DNA of 64,000 nt from Gp6-AA40 sp035492455 (GTDB lineage: Bacteria > Acidobacteriota > Vicinamibacteria > Vicinamibacterales > UBA2999): positions 62,001 through 126,000 of the forward strand of contig DATJJE010000009.1 of the NCBI GenBank assembly GCA_035492455.1, read 5' to 3'. Position 1 is the first letter of the stretch. Every line of letters begins with the position of its first letter. Below the pieces are notes generated by a model that had not been told where the DNA came from, ran no database searches, and saw only the letters and a program-made list of their open reading frames with translations. Positions 33,284-44,735 of this stretch are shown here, in pieces. A program made the translations under genes and the position numbers.

Positions 33284-34426
33284 ATGAAGCGCGCTTTTGC
33301 GGCCGTTGCGGGGGCGATCCTCGTAGCCGCGGCCGTTTTTGCCTTTATCGCCGTCCGTCAGGAGCGGGAATTCCGCCGCCTGATTGCCGCCGGCGATGCC
33401 GCGCTGGCGCGCGACCAGACCTACGAAGCCATCGAGGCATTCAGCGGCGCCCTTGCCCTCAAACACGACTCGATGCTCGCGTACCTGAAACGGGGCGACA
33501 GCTATCGGCGACGCGGCGAACTAAGCGCGGCGCTCCGCGATCTTCGTCAAGCGTCTTCGCTCGACGCGACCGCCACCCGGCCGCTCGAGCTGCTCGGCGA
33601 CGTCAACGTCGCGATGGGCCGGTACGAGCGCGCCGCCGAGGCGTACCGCCGATACCTCGCGCTCGACGATCGAGCGCCGCGCGTCCTCTACAAGCTGGCG
33701 CTCGCGTCTTACCGCAACGGCCAACCAACCCCCGCCGTCGAATCGCTGCGGCGCGCGCTGGCGCTGGACGACAGATTCGCGGAAGCGCACTACCTGCTGG
33801 CAATGTGCCTGAAGGATCAGAAGCGCGACAAGGACGCGGCGAAGTCGCTTGCCAGAGCACTCGAAATCAATCCGGCGCTTGGCGCGGCGCGCGAGGAGCT
33901 TGCCGGCCTCGATCTCGCGCAAGGAAGGACGCGCGATGGGATCGAACAGCTCGAAGCCGTGGCGGCCCTCGAGCCGTCGCAGCCGCAGCGCTTCGTCGAC
34001 GTCGGTCTGGCGTATGCGCGTGCTGGTGACTACGACAACGCGATCACCACGCTCAGCCGCACGGCGCAGCGCTATCCGGAAGCGGAGGTCGTGTACGTCG
34101 CGCTTGGGCGCGTCTGGTTGACGATTGCCGACATGAGAAAGGATCGCGTCGCGCTGAGCAAGGCACTTCAGGCGCTCGAGTCCGCTGCGGGACGTCCGGA
34201 TGCGACCAGCGATACGTTGACGCTGTACGGCCGCTCGCTGCTGCTGGCCGACCGCGTAGACGATTCCGAGCGTGTGCTGCAGCAAGCCTCTTCGACGCTG
34301 CCGGTCGACCCCGCGGCTTTTTACTACCTGTCCAGTGCCGCGCAGCGGCGCGGCCACGTATCGGCCGCACGCGATGCGATGGCGAAATATAGAAGCCTCG
34401 TGGGTGAGGATGCGACGACGCCGTAG
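33284..34426 (+). CDS. Membrane-anchored TPR protein
   Basis: 380 residues. An uncleaved N-terminal helix (AFAAVAGAILVAAAVFAFIAV) is followed by a solenoid of about eight TPRs, e.g. AIEAFSGALALKHDSMLAYLKRGDSYRRRGE, AYRRYLALDDRAPRVLYKLALASYRNG, and SLRRALALDDRFAEAHYLLAMCLK. Likely an envelope assembly or scaffolding protein. TACGAT lies twelve bases before the ATG and no Shine-Dalgarno is visible, so the transcript may have almost no leader. Divergent from the sigma-E gene, convergent with the ABC permease operon. Confidence 0.8.
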   Translation: MKRAFAAVAGAILVAAAVFAFIAVRQEREFRRLIAAGDAALARDQTYEAIEAFSGALALKHDSMLAYLKRGDSYRRRGELSAALRDLRQASSLDATATRPLELLGDVNVAMGRYERAAEAYRRYLALDDRAPRVLYKLALASYRNGQPTPAVESLRRALALDDRFAEAHYLLAMCLKDQKRDKDAAKSLARALEINPALGAAREELAGLDLAQGRTRDGIEQLEAVAALEPSQPQRFVDVGLAYARAGDYDNAITTLSRTAQRYPEAEVVYVALGRVWLTIADMRKDRVALSKALQALESAAGRPDATSDTLTLYGRSLLLADRVDDSERVLQQASSTLPVDPAAFYYLSSAAQRRGHVSAARDAMAKYRSLVGEDATTP

Positions 34427-34435
34427 AACCGGACC

Positions 34436-35239
34436 TTAACCTCCGCTCCTACGTGTTACTGGGTCGAGGGCGTCGCGAAGGCCGTCTCCGAGAAAATTAA
34501 ATCCGAGCACCAGAAACGCGATCGCCAGGCCAGGGAAAATCGTCAGATGCGGCGCATCCAACAGATGCGTTCGTCCTCCATTCAGCATCGTTCCCCAGCT
34601 TGGCGTCGGCGGTTGAACGCCGAGGCCGAGGAAACTGAGCGCAGCCTCCGCGAGAATGGCGCCGCCCATGCCGAGCGTCGCCTGCACAGTAACAGCTGGC
34701 AGCGCGGTTGGAATGATGTGCTTGACGAGGATGCGGGGCGTGGCCGCGCCGAGCGCCCGCGCCGCCTGCACAAACTCGAACTCCCGTGCGCGCAGCACCT
34801 GTCCGCGCACGAGCCGCGCGTAACCAACCCAGCCGATCAGCGACAGCGCAAATACAACGTTCGTCAGACTTGGACCGAGCACCGCAACGAGAGCGATCGC
34901 CAGGAGCAATCCGGGAAATGCGAGAAGGATGTCGATCACGCGGCTGATCGCTTCGTCTACCGTGCCGCCAAAATAGCCCGCAATCGATCCGAGCAGCGTG
35001 CCGACAACCGACGAGATCGACACCACGACGATGCCGACCAGCAGTGAGATGCGCGCGCCGGCGAGCACGCGCGAGAAGATGTCGCGTCCGAGTTCGTCAA
35101 GGCCAAACCAGTGCGCCGCTGACGGGCCGTCGAGTCGTCGCGCAAGCTCCTGCGCCGACGGATCGAATCGCGCAATGGCGGGACCGAACAGCGCCGCAAG
35201 GACCGCTATCAGGACGATTGCTGCGCCCACCCTATTCAT
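34436..35239 (-). CDS. Oligopeptide/nickel-type ABC transporter permease (DppC-like)
   Basis: 267 residues, about six TM helices. The N-terminal HWFGLDELGRDIFSRVLAGARISLLVGI is the hallmark of DppC/OppC permeases. The cytoplasmic coupling loop with EAA-like sequence is in EFEFVQAARALGAATPRILVKHIIPTALP. Forms a heterodimeric pore with the upstream permease, which it overlaps by eight bases. No ATPase or binding-protein gene is adjacent, so the rest of the importer lies elsewhere. Confidence 0.9.
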   Translation of the reverse strand: MNRVGAAIVLIAVLAALFGPAIARFDPSAQELARRLDGPSAAHWFGLDELGRDIFSRVLAGARISLLVGIVVVSISSVVGTLLGSIAGYFGGTVDEAISRVIDILLAFPGLLLAIALVAVLGPSLTNVVFALSLIGWVGYARLVRGQVLRAREFEFVQAARALGAATPRILVKHIIPTALPAVTVQATLGMGGAILAEAALSFLGLGVQPPTPSWGTMLNGGRTHLLDAPHLTIFPGLAIAFLVLGFNFLGDGLRDALDPVTRRSGG

Positions 35240-36152
35240 AACGAATTCGCGGATCGACGAGGCCGTAGAGCAGATCCGTAATGAGGTTCATGCCGACGTA
35301 GGTCACCGCAATCAGCAGGATGCATCCCTGCACGAGCGGATAGTCGCGGAAGCCGATCGACTGAATCAGCAATCGTCCGATGCCGGGCCACGCGAAGATG
35401 GTTTCGGTGATGACGGCGCCGGTGAGGACGGCGCCAAACTGCAGGCCGATCAGCGTAATGACGGGTATCAGGCTATTGCGAAACGCATGGCGCACCACGG
35501 CCCGCGCCCTCGATGCGCCGCGCGCACGCGCCGCCACGACGTATTGCTCGCGCAGCTCCTCGAGTAAAGTCGCTCGCGTCATGCGCGCGAGAATCGCCGC
35601 CAGCGCCGCGCCAAGCGATACTGCGGGCAGGACGAGGTGTGCCCACGTGCCGCGTCCCGACACCGGCAGCCACCCAAGCTCGATTGAAAAGATGATCGCG
35701 AGCAGCGGCCCCAGCCAGAAGTTGGGTATCGAAATACCCAGTAGTGACAGCGTGGTTGCCCCGTGATCAACTGCAGTGCCTCGCCAGACGGCGGCGGCGA
35801 TTCCGAGCGGAATCGCGACGGCAACGGCAACGAACATCGCGGCCGCCGCAAGCTCGAACGTGGCCGGCATCCGCTCGATGATGGCGCTGGTTACCGGCTG
35901 ATTGGTCCGCAGCGATCGGCCCAAATCGCCGCTCACGGCGCCGCGCAGAAATCGGCCGTACTGCTCCAGCAGCGGCCGATCGAGGCCGAGACGCGCGCGC
36001 AGCTCGGCCACATCCTGCGGCGACGCCGATTCGCCGAGCATCGCCTGCGCGGGGTCGCCGGGAATGAGATGAATAAGGGAAAAAACGAGGGTGGCGACGC
36101 CAAGGAGAACCGGAATCGTCAGCGCGATTCGTCGCGCCAGAAACCGCAGCAC
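35232..36152 (-). CDS. Oligopeptide-type ABC transporter permease (DppB-like)
   Basis: 306 residues with six TM helices. The start LRFLARRIALTIPVLLGVATLVFSLIHLIPGDPA is diagnostic of DppB/OppB. The EAA loop is EELREQYVVAARARGASRARAVVRHAFRNSLIPV, and the C-terminal FAWPGIGRLLIQSIGFRDYPLVQG is conserved. First gene of the two-gene permease operon. Substrate class (peptide, nickel, other) cannot be set from permeases alone. Confidence 0.9.
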   Translation of the reverse strand: MLRFLARRIALTIPVLLGVATLVFSLIHLIPGDPAQAMLGESASPQDVAELRARLGLDRPLLEQYGRFLRGAVSGDLGRSLRTNQPVTSAIIERMPATFELAAAAMFVAVAVAIPLGIAAAVWRGTAVDHGATTLSLLGISIPNFWLGPLLAIIFSIELGWLPVSGRGTWAHLVLPAVSLGAALAAILARMTRATLLEELREQYVVAARARGASRARAVVRHAFRNSLIPVITLIGLQFGAVLTGAVITETIFAWPGIGRLLIQSIGFRDYPLVQGCILLIAVTYVGMNLITDLLYGLVDPRIRYE

Positions 36153-36183
36153 GCGCCTATCGTAGCGCGGCGGTCCGAGAGAA

Positions 36184-36205
36184 GGCGGGTCGTTTTGGAC
36201 CCGCC
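36184..36205 (+). repeat. Intergenic palindrome
   Basis: GGCGGGTC (36184-36191), six-base loop, GACCCGCC (36198-36205). Same GCGGGTC/GACCCGC core as the elements in tyrA and trpB. It lies between the small gene at 36222 and the permease operon. Confidence 0.65.
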
Positions 36206-36221
36206 CCGTTCTCTTACCCTG

Positions 36222-36404
36222 TTATCCCTGACTCTCGTCCTCGTTGGCGCCGAGCACGTCCTGTGCGATGGCCACTTCATCGAGTGGCAGGCCGGCTTCG
36301 TCCAGCGCACCTTCCGCATTGGAGTTTCCGAGCGTGTTCGGGCCGTCTTCCACTGCGCCTTTTCTGAGGTCCTGATCGTTTCCCTGGCTTGCGCGCTGAT
36401 CCAT
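36222..36404 (-). CDS. Small acidic protein, 60 aa
   Basis: A 60-codon gene. Start MDQRASQGNDQDLRKGAVED, then NTLGNSNAEGALDEAGLPL and a tail LGANEDESQG. GGAGG lies six bases before the ATG, a good ribosome-binding site. Composition is polar, acidic, rich in Asn, Asp, Gly and Ala, with no Cys, Trp or TM segment, so it is probably soluble and perhaps disordered. It sits 34 bases after the large regulator on the same strand. Function unknown; short stress or seed-type hydrophilic proteins have similar composition, but this is only resemblance. Confidence 0.6.
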   Translation of the reverse strand: MDQRASQGNDQDLRKGAVEDGPNTLGNSNAEGALDEAGLPLDEVAIAQDVLGANEDESQG

Positions 36405-36438
36405 ACCGACCCTCCATGCAGATGGGATGCCGCGGAGT

Positions 36439-39138
<2,700 letters not shown>

Positions 39139-39222
39139 GACCGCCTCGTCATGCAAGCGAGACGACGAGCCGAAAACCACCGGAGATCGACGCACGTGCG
39201 TCCGGAGTGTGCAATTTCTTCG

Positions 39223-39230
39223 TATACAAT
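39223..39230 (+). promoter_or_regulatory. -10 region of aroC
   Basis: TATACAAT ends ten bases before the aroC ATG at 39241, so the transcript would start about three bases before the start codon. No clear -35 or Shine-Dalgarno. Confidence 0.5.
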
Positions 39231-39240
39231 GCCTTTCGGG

Positions 39241-40446
39241 ATGTTGCGTTTTCTCAGCGCTGGCGAGTCGCACGGGCAGGCACTCGTCGTCACGCTCGAC
39301 GGCATGCCGGCTGGCCTCGACGTCGATATCGACGCTCTCAACGCGCAGCTTCGCCGCCGCCAGGGCGGCTACGGTCGCGGACGCCGCATGGCTATCGAAA
39401 GCGACCGCGCCGAGATTCTTGCGGGCGTCCGGCACGGCCGCACCACCGGCGCGCCCATCGCGATGCTCATTCGCAATCGCGACTGGGTGAACTGGCAGCA
39501 GACGATGTACGTTGAGCGCGACATGCCGGAGAGTGCCTCGGGTGCGAAACGCCCGGATGTTACGCGCCCCCGTCCGGGTCACGCTGATCTCGCCGGCGCC
39601 ATGAAGTATGGCCACGAGGACATTCGCGACGTGCTCGAGCGTGCGAGCGCGCGCGAGACAGCGTCACGCGTCGCCGCCGGCTCTCTCGGCCGTCAGCTCC
39701 TCGGCCGCTTCGGTATCCGCATCGCCAGCCACGTCTCTTCGATCGGTGACGTCGCCCTGCCCGAAGATCGGACCGTCTCGTTTGAAGAAGCGCAGGCGAT
39801 CGATCCCGATGCGCCGCTGCGCTGCGTCGATGCCGCGCTGCAGCAGAAGATGATCGAGTTCATCGATGCCGCAAAAGAGGCAGGCGATACCGTCGGTGGA
39901 TCCTTTGAGGTGATTGCCACCGGCGTACCGCCGGGCCTGGGCTCGTACGTACAGTGGGACCGCAAGCTCGATGGGCGCCTGGCTCAGGCGGTGATGTGCA
40001 TCCACGCGATCAAGGCAGTCGGCATCGGCATCGGACCGGAAGTCGCCTTCAGGCCCGGATCGCGGGTTCACGACGAAATTCTGCCCCCGAAGTCCGAGGA
40101 GCGCGTGCCGGTTCGTCCGACAAATCGCGCCGGTGGTCTGGAGGGCGGCGTGACCAACGGCCAGGACGTGCGCGTATCAGCATTCATGAAGCCGATCGCC
40201 ACGCTCATGAAGCCCCTCCGCTCGGTGGACCTCAGCACGCTGACCGACGCGCCGGCTGCCATCGAGCGCAGCGACGTCTGTGCCGTACCGGCAGCAGCCG
40301 TCGTCGGTGAGGCAATGGTCGCGCTGGTGCTGGCTGACGCATTCCTCGAAAAATTCGGCGGCGACTCGATCGACGAAATCGCGCGACACTACGACGCGAC
40401 GGCGGAACAAATCCGCCGCCGGTTCACGTCGCGCACCACTGCCTAG
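39241..40446 (+). CDS. aroC: Chorismate synthase
   Basis: Last common step of aromatic biosynthesis, EPSP to chorismate, using reduced FMN. 401 residues. FLSAGESHGQAL starts the protein as in other members; RRRQGGYGRGRRM, RPGHADLAGAMKYGHEDIRDVLERASARETASRVAAG and the late GGVTNGQDVRV segment are the family signatures. ATG 39241 fits homologues; an in-frame ATG at 39229 overlaps the -10 box. Physically apart from the trp/aro operon and not behind the attenuator. Followed by def after four bases. Confidence 0.94.
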   Translation: MLRFLSAGESHGQALVVTLDGMPAGLDVDIDALNAQLRRRQGGYGRGRRMAIESDRAEILAGVRHGRTTGAPIAMLIRNRDWVNWQQTMYVERDMPESASGAKRPDVTRPRPGHADLAGAMKYGHEDIRDVLERASARETASRVAAGSLGRQLLGRFGIRIASHVSSIGDVALPEDRTVSFEEAQAIDPDAPLRCVDAALQQKMIEFIDAAKEAGDTVGGSFEVIATGVPPGLGSYVQWDRKLDGRLAQAVMCIHAIKAVGIGIGPEVAFRPGSRVHDEILPPKSEERVPVRPTNRAGGLEGGVTNGQDVRVSAFMKPIATLMKPLRSVDLSTLTDAPAAIERSDVCAVPAAAVVGEAMVALVLADAFLEKFGGDSIDEIARHYDATAEQIRRRFTSRTTA

Positions 40447-40449
40447 ACC

Positions 40450-40959
40450 GTGATTCGTCCGATTCTGCGCTACGGTGCCGACGTCCTGCACCAGCCGGCC
40501 AGACCTGTCGCCGAGATCACTCCCGACATTTCGAGGCTCGTCGACGACATGATCCAGACGATGTATGCGGCGCCAGGAATCGGGCTGGCGGCCACACAGA
40601 TTGGCGTACCGCTGCGGATTTTTGTGGCGGACATCTCGCTGGGGCGCAATGCGAGCGATCTCATCACCTTCATCAATCCCGAGTTCGTCGAACGCGACGG
40701 GATGCAGCTCGAGGAAGAAGGCTGCCTCAGCGTGCCTGGTTTCAATGCAACCCTTGCGCGTCCATCACGCGCGGTCGTGAAGGGATTGAACCACAAGGGC
40801 GAGGAGCACACGATCGAAGGCACCGGCCTGCTGGCACGCTGTTTCCAGCATGAAATGGATCATCTCGAAGGAACGCTGTTCGTCGATCGTCTTCGCGGAC
40901 TGCAAAAGGATCTAATCGTCAGGAAGATCAAAAAACTCTCGCGCACCGGCAAATGGTAG
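40450..40959 (+). CDS. def: Peptide deformylase
   Basis: Fe/Zn hydrolase removing the formyl group from nascent proteins. 169 residues. The three motifs are intact: GIGLAATQIG, EEGCLSVPG with the metal-binding Cys, and QHEMDHLEGTLF with the HExxH-like pair. GTG start four bases after the aroC stop. Directly precedes fmt, its functional counterpart. Confidence 0.95.
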   Translation: MIRPILRYGADVLHQPARPVAEITPDISRLVDDMIQTMYAAPGIGLAATQIGVPLRIFVADISLGRNASDLITFINPEFVERDGMQLEEEGCLSVPGFNATLARPSRAVVKGLNHKGEEHTIEGTGLLARCFQHEMDHLEGTLFVDRLRGLQKDLIVRKIKKLSRTGKW

Positions 40960-40969
40960 CGGCCGGGCG

Positions 40970-41914
40970 ATGAACATCGTGTTCTTCGGAACCCCGCGCT
41001 TCGCGGTGCCCACGCTGCAGCACCTGCTCCATTCCGCCCATACGGTCGCCGGCGTCGTGACGCAACCCGATCGCCCGCGCGGCCGCGGCCAGAAGGTCAC
41101 GTTCGCGCCCGTCAAAGAACTGGCTGTAGAACACGGCCTCCCGGTCATCCAACCCGAGCGTTTGAAGCCGCAAGAAGTTGCGGATACGCTTCGCGCCTGG
41201 AACGCCGACATCGGGATCGTTGCGGCCTACGGCCGCATCATTCCCGAGCATCTCCTGACCATTCCGCGGCTTGGGATGATCAACGTGCACGCGTCGCTGC
41301 TGCCGAAGTATCGCGGCGCCGCCCCGGTCCATCGGGCAGTCATGAACGGTGACGCCGAAACCGGCGTGACGATCATGCGCGTCGTCAAAGAGCTCGACGC
41401 GGGTGCGATGTTCGCCATGGTGACGAGGCCCATTGGACCAGACGAGACCAGCGACGTCGTGGAGGAAGCGCTCGCCGAGCTCGGCGCAAGCCTGCTCCTC
41501 GCCGTCCTCGATCAAATCGCGGCGGGCACCGCACACGAGGAGCCGCAGGACGATCTGCAGGCTACCTACGCTCCGCGGTTAACCAAGGAAGAAGGACTGA
41601 TCGACTGGTCGCAATCGGCAGCGCAGATTCACAATCAGGTGCGCGGGCTGCATCCGTGGCCGCACGCGTATTCGTTTCTGAACGGCGCGCGTTTGATCAT
41701 TCGTCGCTCGCGAGTCGGCGCGGACCCAGAGGCTCGGCACCGCTCCAAGCCAGGTACGGTCACTCAAATCGCACCCGATGCTCTCGTCGTGGCCGCAGGC
41801 CATGGTCAGCTGGGTATCCTCGAAGTTCAGCCCGAAGGCCGAAGGCCGATGCTGGCGCGTGACTTTACTGCCGGCCATCGCTTGTCGCCGGGCGATGTGT
41901 TCTCCTCATCATGA
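40970..41914 (+). CDS. fmt: Methionyl-tRNA formyltransferase
   Basis: Formylates initiator Met-tRNA with 10-formyl-THF. 314 residues. IVFFGTPRFAVPTL opens the fold; the catalytic Asn-His-Asp set is in MINVHASLLPKYRGAAPVHRAVMNGD and TGVTIMRVVKELDAG. The C-terminal tRNA-binding OB-like domain follows from ~205. Overlaps rsmB by four bases. Confidence 0.95.
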   Translation: MNIVFFGTPRFAVPTLQHLLHSAHTVAGVVTQPDRPRGRGQKVTFAPVKELAVEHGLPVIQPERLKPQEVADTLRAWNADIGIVAAYGRIIPEHLLTIPRLGMINVHASLLPKYRGAAPVHRAVMNGDAETGVTIMRVVKELDAGAMFAMVTRPIGPDETSDVVEEALAELGASLLLAVLDQIAAGTAHEEPQDDLQATYAPRLTKEEGLIDWSQSAAQIHNQVRGLHPWPHAYSFLNGARLIIRRSRVGADPEARHRSKPGTVTQIAPDALVVAAGHGQLGILEVQPEGRRPMLARDFTAGHRLSPGDVFSSS

Positions 41915-43263
41915 CCGCGCCGGCGCGGACGGCGGCGTATCACGCACTCCGCGCCATCGCCGGCGGTCGCACGGATCTACCGACGGCGCTGCATTCAAGT
42001 CGCGCGCAGCTCCACGACGAGCGCGATCGCGCGCTCACGGCAGATATCGTCACCGGCACGCTGCGATGGCAGCGAAGCCTCGATCACCTCACCGAGCATT
42101 TCTCGAAACGGCGCATCGGCAAGCTGGACCCGGAGGTCGTCGCCATTCTCCGGCTCAGTCTTTATCAGCTCCTGCACCTCGATCGCGTTCCCGCATCAGC
42201 GGTCGTGGACGATGCCGTGGACTTAACGCGGGCGGCCAGGAAACCGAGCGCGAGCGGATTCGTCAACGCGGTGCTCCGCGCGACACTGCGTCAGCGTCAC
42301 ACGCTGCCGCTCCCGGCGCGTCCCACGGATACGGATGATCGCCATGCGGCCCTTGCCTACCTCGGCATCACCCATTCACATCCTGAATGGCTTGTGGTGC
42401 GCTGGCTCGATCGGTACGGGTTCGAAGCGACGGAGCGCTGGGTGCGATTCAACAACGAGACACCAGCCCTGATGTTGCGCGTGAACCGCCTTCGTGCGAC
42501 GCGCGAGCAGGCAGCCGCTGCACTGGCCGCTGATGAGATCGAGACGGAATCTGCGCGGTTTTCTCCCGACGGTCTCATGGTCATGCAAGGCAATCCGCTG
42601 CGGCGACCTCCGGATGGCCTCACGTTCGTTCAGGACGAGGCATCGCAGCTTGTCCCGTTTGTCGTGCACGCTTCCCCTGGCGAGAAGGTCCTCGACCTGT
42701 GCGCATCGCCCGGCGGCAAAACGCTCGCGATGGCCGCCGACATGAACGACGTCGGCCACATCGTGGCGAGCGATGTTCGCCCGCGGAGACTCACGCTGCT
42801 CGACGAAACCGTGAAGCGAGCCGGCACTCGCTGCGTCACGGTCGTGCGTGTGCCGACGAGTGGTGCGCTCCCCTTCGGGCGCGTCTTCGATGCAGTGCTC
42901 GTCGATGCACCCTGTTCGGGACTAGGGACGGTGCGGCGCGATCCGGATATCAGATGGCGGCGGCGTGAGGACGAACTCGCCATGCTCGCACGCGACCAAG
43001 TCACGCTGCTGATGCGAGCGGCGGACGCCGTCCGTGACGGTGGCCGCCTGGTTTATGCAACCTGCTCGAGTGAACCGGAAGAGAACGATGATGTTGTGAC
43101 GGCGTTTCTCGAAGCCCGCAACGATTTTTGCTTTGTTGATCTGAGAACGACGGCTCTCCCTGTCATTGGTCCTTTCATCGATGCTCACGGCTTCTTCCGA
43201 ACGACGCCGCCGGCACACGGCCTCGAAGCATTCTTTGCGGCGTTGCTGATCAAGCGCGCCTAG
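41911..43263 (+). CDS. rsmB: 16S rRNA (cytosine-967-C5)-methyltransferase
   Basis: Fusion of an N-terminal NusB-like RNA-binding domain (~1-140) and a Rossmann methyltransferase domain. SAM site LDLCASPGGKTLAMA, catalytic Cys motifs VDAPCSGLGTVRRDPD and VYATCSSEPEEN. 450 residues, normal. Part of the def-fmt-rsmB run common to many bacteria. Confidence 0.95.
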   Translation: MTAPARTAAYHALRAIAGGRTDLPTALHSSRAQLHDERDRALTADIVTGTLRWQRSLDHLTEHFSKRRIGKLDPEVVAILRLSLYQLLHLDRVPASAVVDDAVDLTRAARKPSASGFVNAVLRATLRQRHTLPLPARPTDTDDRHAALAYLGITHSHPEWLVVRWLDRYGFEATERWVRFNNETPALMLRVNRLRATREQAAAALAADEIETESARFSPDGLMVMQGNPLRRPPDGLTFVQDEASQLVPFVVHASPGEKVLDLCASPGGKTLAMAADMNDVGHIVASDVRPRRLTLLDETVKRAGTRCVTVVRVPTSGALPFGRVFDAVLVDAPCSGLGTVRRDPDIRWRRREDELAMLARDQVTLLMRAADAVRDGGRLVYATCSSEPEENDDVVTAFLEARNDFCFVDLRTTALPVIGPFIDAHGFFRTTPPAHGLEAFFAALLIKRA

Positions 43264-43274
43264 GCGTGCCCACC

Positions 43275-43289
43275 GTAGCGCCAAAGCGC
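43275..43289 (+). repeat. Short dispersed motif
   Basis: GTAGCGCCAAAGCGC, matched at 14 of 15 bases by 61500-61514. It lies in the rsmB-PASTA gap. Confidence 0.45.
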
Positions 43290-43314
43290 GAAGGCGGGTA
43301 CGATTGAGTGCTCG

Positions 43315-44037
43315 ATGCCATCCCGATTACGCGTCTGGAGCGTCGGCCGGCTGTTGCTGCTGGCTGCCGCGCTTGGCGCCACGTTCCTGCTCTTTTTCGG
43401 CGTGGCGCTGCGCGTCGCGCTGCGCGCGCGCGAAGTGCAGGTGCCGCCGCTCGTCGGCAAAACCGTCAGCGAGGCAACGCAGTCGCTCGGCGCGCTCGGC
43501 TTGACGTTGCGGGTCGATGCGACGCGCAGGACAGATCCGAAGGTCGCGGCCAATCGCATCATGCAGCAGGATCCTCCCGCCGGCGCCGCAGCGCGGTCGC
43601 AGCGATCGATCCGCGTGTGGCTCAGCGCCGGGCCGCGCACCACGACGGTCCCCGAGCTGATTGGGCAGACGGAGAGGACGGCTCGCATCCGTTTGCAGCA
43701 GGACGGTGTGGACCTCGGCTCCGTCTCCGAATTCCGGTCGCCCGACTACCCTGCGGATGCCGTTGTGTCGCAGGACCCGCCGCCCGCCGCCAAAGCGCCG
43801 ACGGTCTCCCTGCTGCTCAATCGCGGCGAAGAGGCGACGACTTACGTGATGCCTGACGTGATCGGGATGGACGGCAACCGCGTCTCCGACGCGCTCCGTG
43901 AGCGCGGCTTCCGTGTCACCATCACGGGCTCGCAACCGTATCCCGGTGTGCCGCCAGGCACCGTGGTGCGGCAACAACCGCAGGGAGGTTTTCGCGTGGC
44001 CGCTTCGGATGCGATTTCGCTCGAGGTGAGCAGGTGA
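43315..44037 (+). CDS. Membrane protein with three PASTA domains
   Basis: 240 residues: an N-terminal TM helix (LLLLAAALGATFLLFFGVAL), then three PASTA repeats of ~65 residues, each opening with VPPLVGKTVSEAT, VPELIGQTERTAR or MPDVIGMDGNRVS and closing with xQDPPAG-like turns (MQQDPPAG, VSQDPPPA, VRQQPQGG). PASTA domains bind peptidoglycan or muropeptides, so a cell-wall sensing or anchoring role is likely. No kinase or penicillin-binding domain is attached. TACGAT lies ten bases before the ATG. Overlaps rpe by four bases. Confidence 0.88.
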   Translation: MPSRLRVWSVGRLLLLAAALGATFLLFFGVALRVALRAREVQVPPLVGKTVSEATQSLGALGLTLRVDATRRTDPKVAANRIMQQDPPAGAAARSQRSIRVWLSAGPRTTTVPELIGQTERTARIRLQQDGVDLGSVSEFRSPDYPADAVVSQDPPPAAKAPTVSLLLNRGEEATTYVMPDVIGMDGNRVSDALRERGFRVTITGSQPYPGVPPGTVVRQQPQGGFRVAASDAISLEVSR

Positions 44038-44735
44038 CCCTTCGACACAGCTCAGGGCAAGTCCAGATCGCCCCCTCGATTCTGTCCGCCGACTTTGCGG
44101 CTCTCGGTCGCGACATTGCGGCCGTCGAGCGCGGCGGTGCCGATCTGATTCACGTCGACGTCATGGATGGCCACTTCGTGCCGAATATCACGATCGGCCC
44201 GCCGGTTGTGCGCGCCATCAAGAAGGTCGCGACACGTCCGCTGGATGTTCATCTGATGATCGAAGAGCCAGACCGCTACGTGGAAGCATTCGTAGAAGCC
44301 GGCGCGAACATGATTTCCGTGCACGTCGAGGCGGTGCCGCATCTGCATCGCACGATCGCGTTCATCAAGAAACTTGGCGCGCGGGCCGGTGCGGTCGTCA
44401 ATCCGTCGACGCCCGCCGTGACGCTCGAAGACATCGCCGGCAATCTTGATTTCGTGCTCGTCATGTCCGTGAACCCGGGGTTTGGCGGACAGACCTTCAT
44501 TCCGCACAGCATCGAGAAAGTGAAGCATGTCCGCGCCGTTCTCAACGCCGCCGGTTCCTCCGCGCCTATCGAGATCGACGGTGGCATCGATGAGCACACG
44601 GTCGCCAGCGTCGTAGCTGCGGGCGCGAGCATTCTCGTCGCCGGTCACGCGATCTTCGGCGGCAACGATCCCGAAGGCGCCACGCGTGCGCTGCGCGCCG
44701 CCGCCACGGGGACGCCGATATCCCGGCACGCATGA
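44034..44735 (+). CDS. rpe: Ribulose-phosphate 3-epimerase
   Basis: Interconverts ribulose 5-phosphate and xylulose 5-phosphate in the pentose phosphate pathway. 233 residues. IAPSILSADFAALG, HVDVMDGHFVPNITIGP (metal His and Asp), MSVNPGFGGQ and IEIDGGID are all present. The N-terminal ~11 residues (TLRHSSGQVQ) come from a CCCTTCGACA...CTCAGGGC segment that looks like a dispersed repeat; other family members start just before IAPSIL. GTG start overlaps the PASTA gene stop. Confidence 0.94.
   Translation: MTLRHSSGQVQIAPSILSADFAALGRDIAAVERGGADLIHVDVMDGHFVPNITIGPPVVRAIKKVATRPLDVHLMIEEPDRYVEAFVEAGANMISVHVEAVPHLHRTIAFIKKLGARAGAVVNPSTPAVTLEDIAGNLDFVLVMSVNPGFGGQTFIPHSIEKVKHVRAVLNAAGSSAPIEIDGGIDEHTVASVVAAGASILVAGHAIFGGNDPEGATRALRAAATGTPISRHA

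Noticed and set aside
39139..39615. N-terminal extension of the AAA+ regulator
   Set aside because: Antisense to aroC with no conserved features; ATG 39138 is sufficient.
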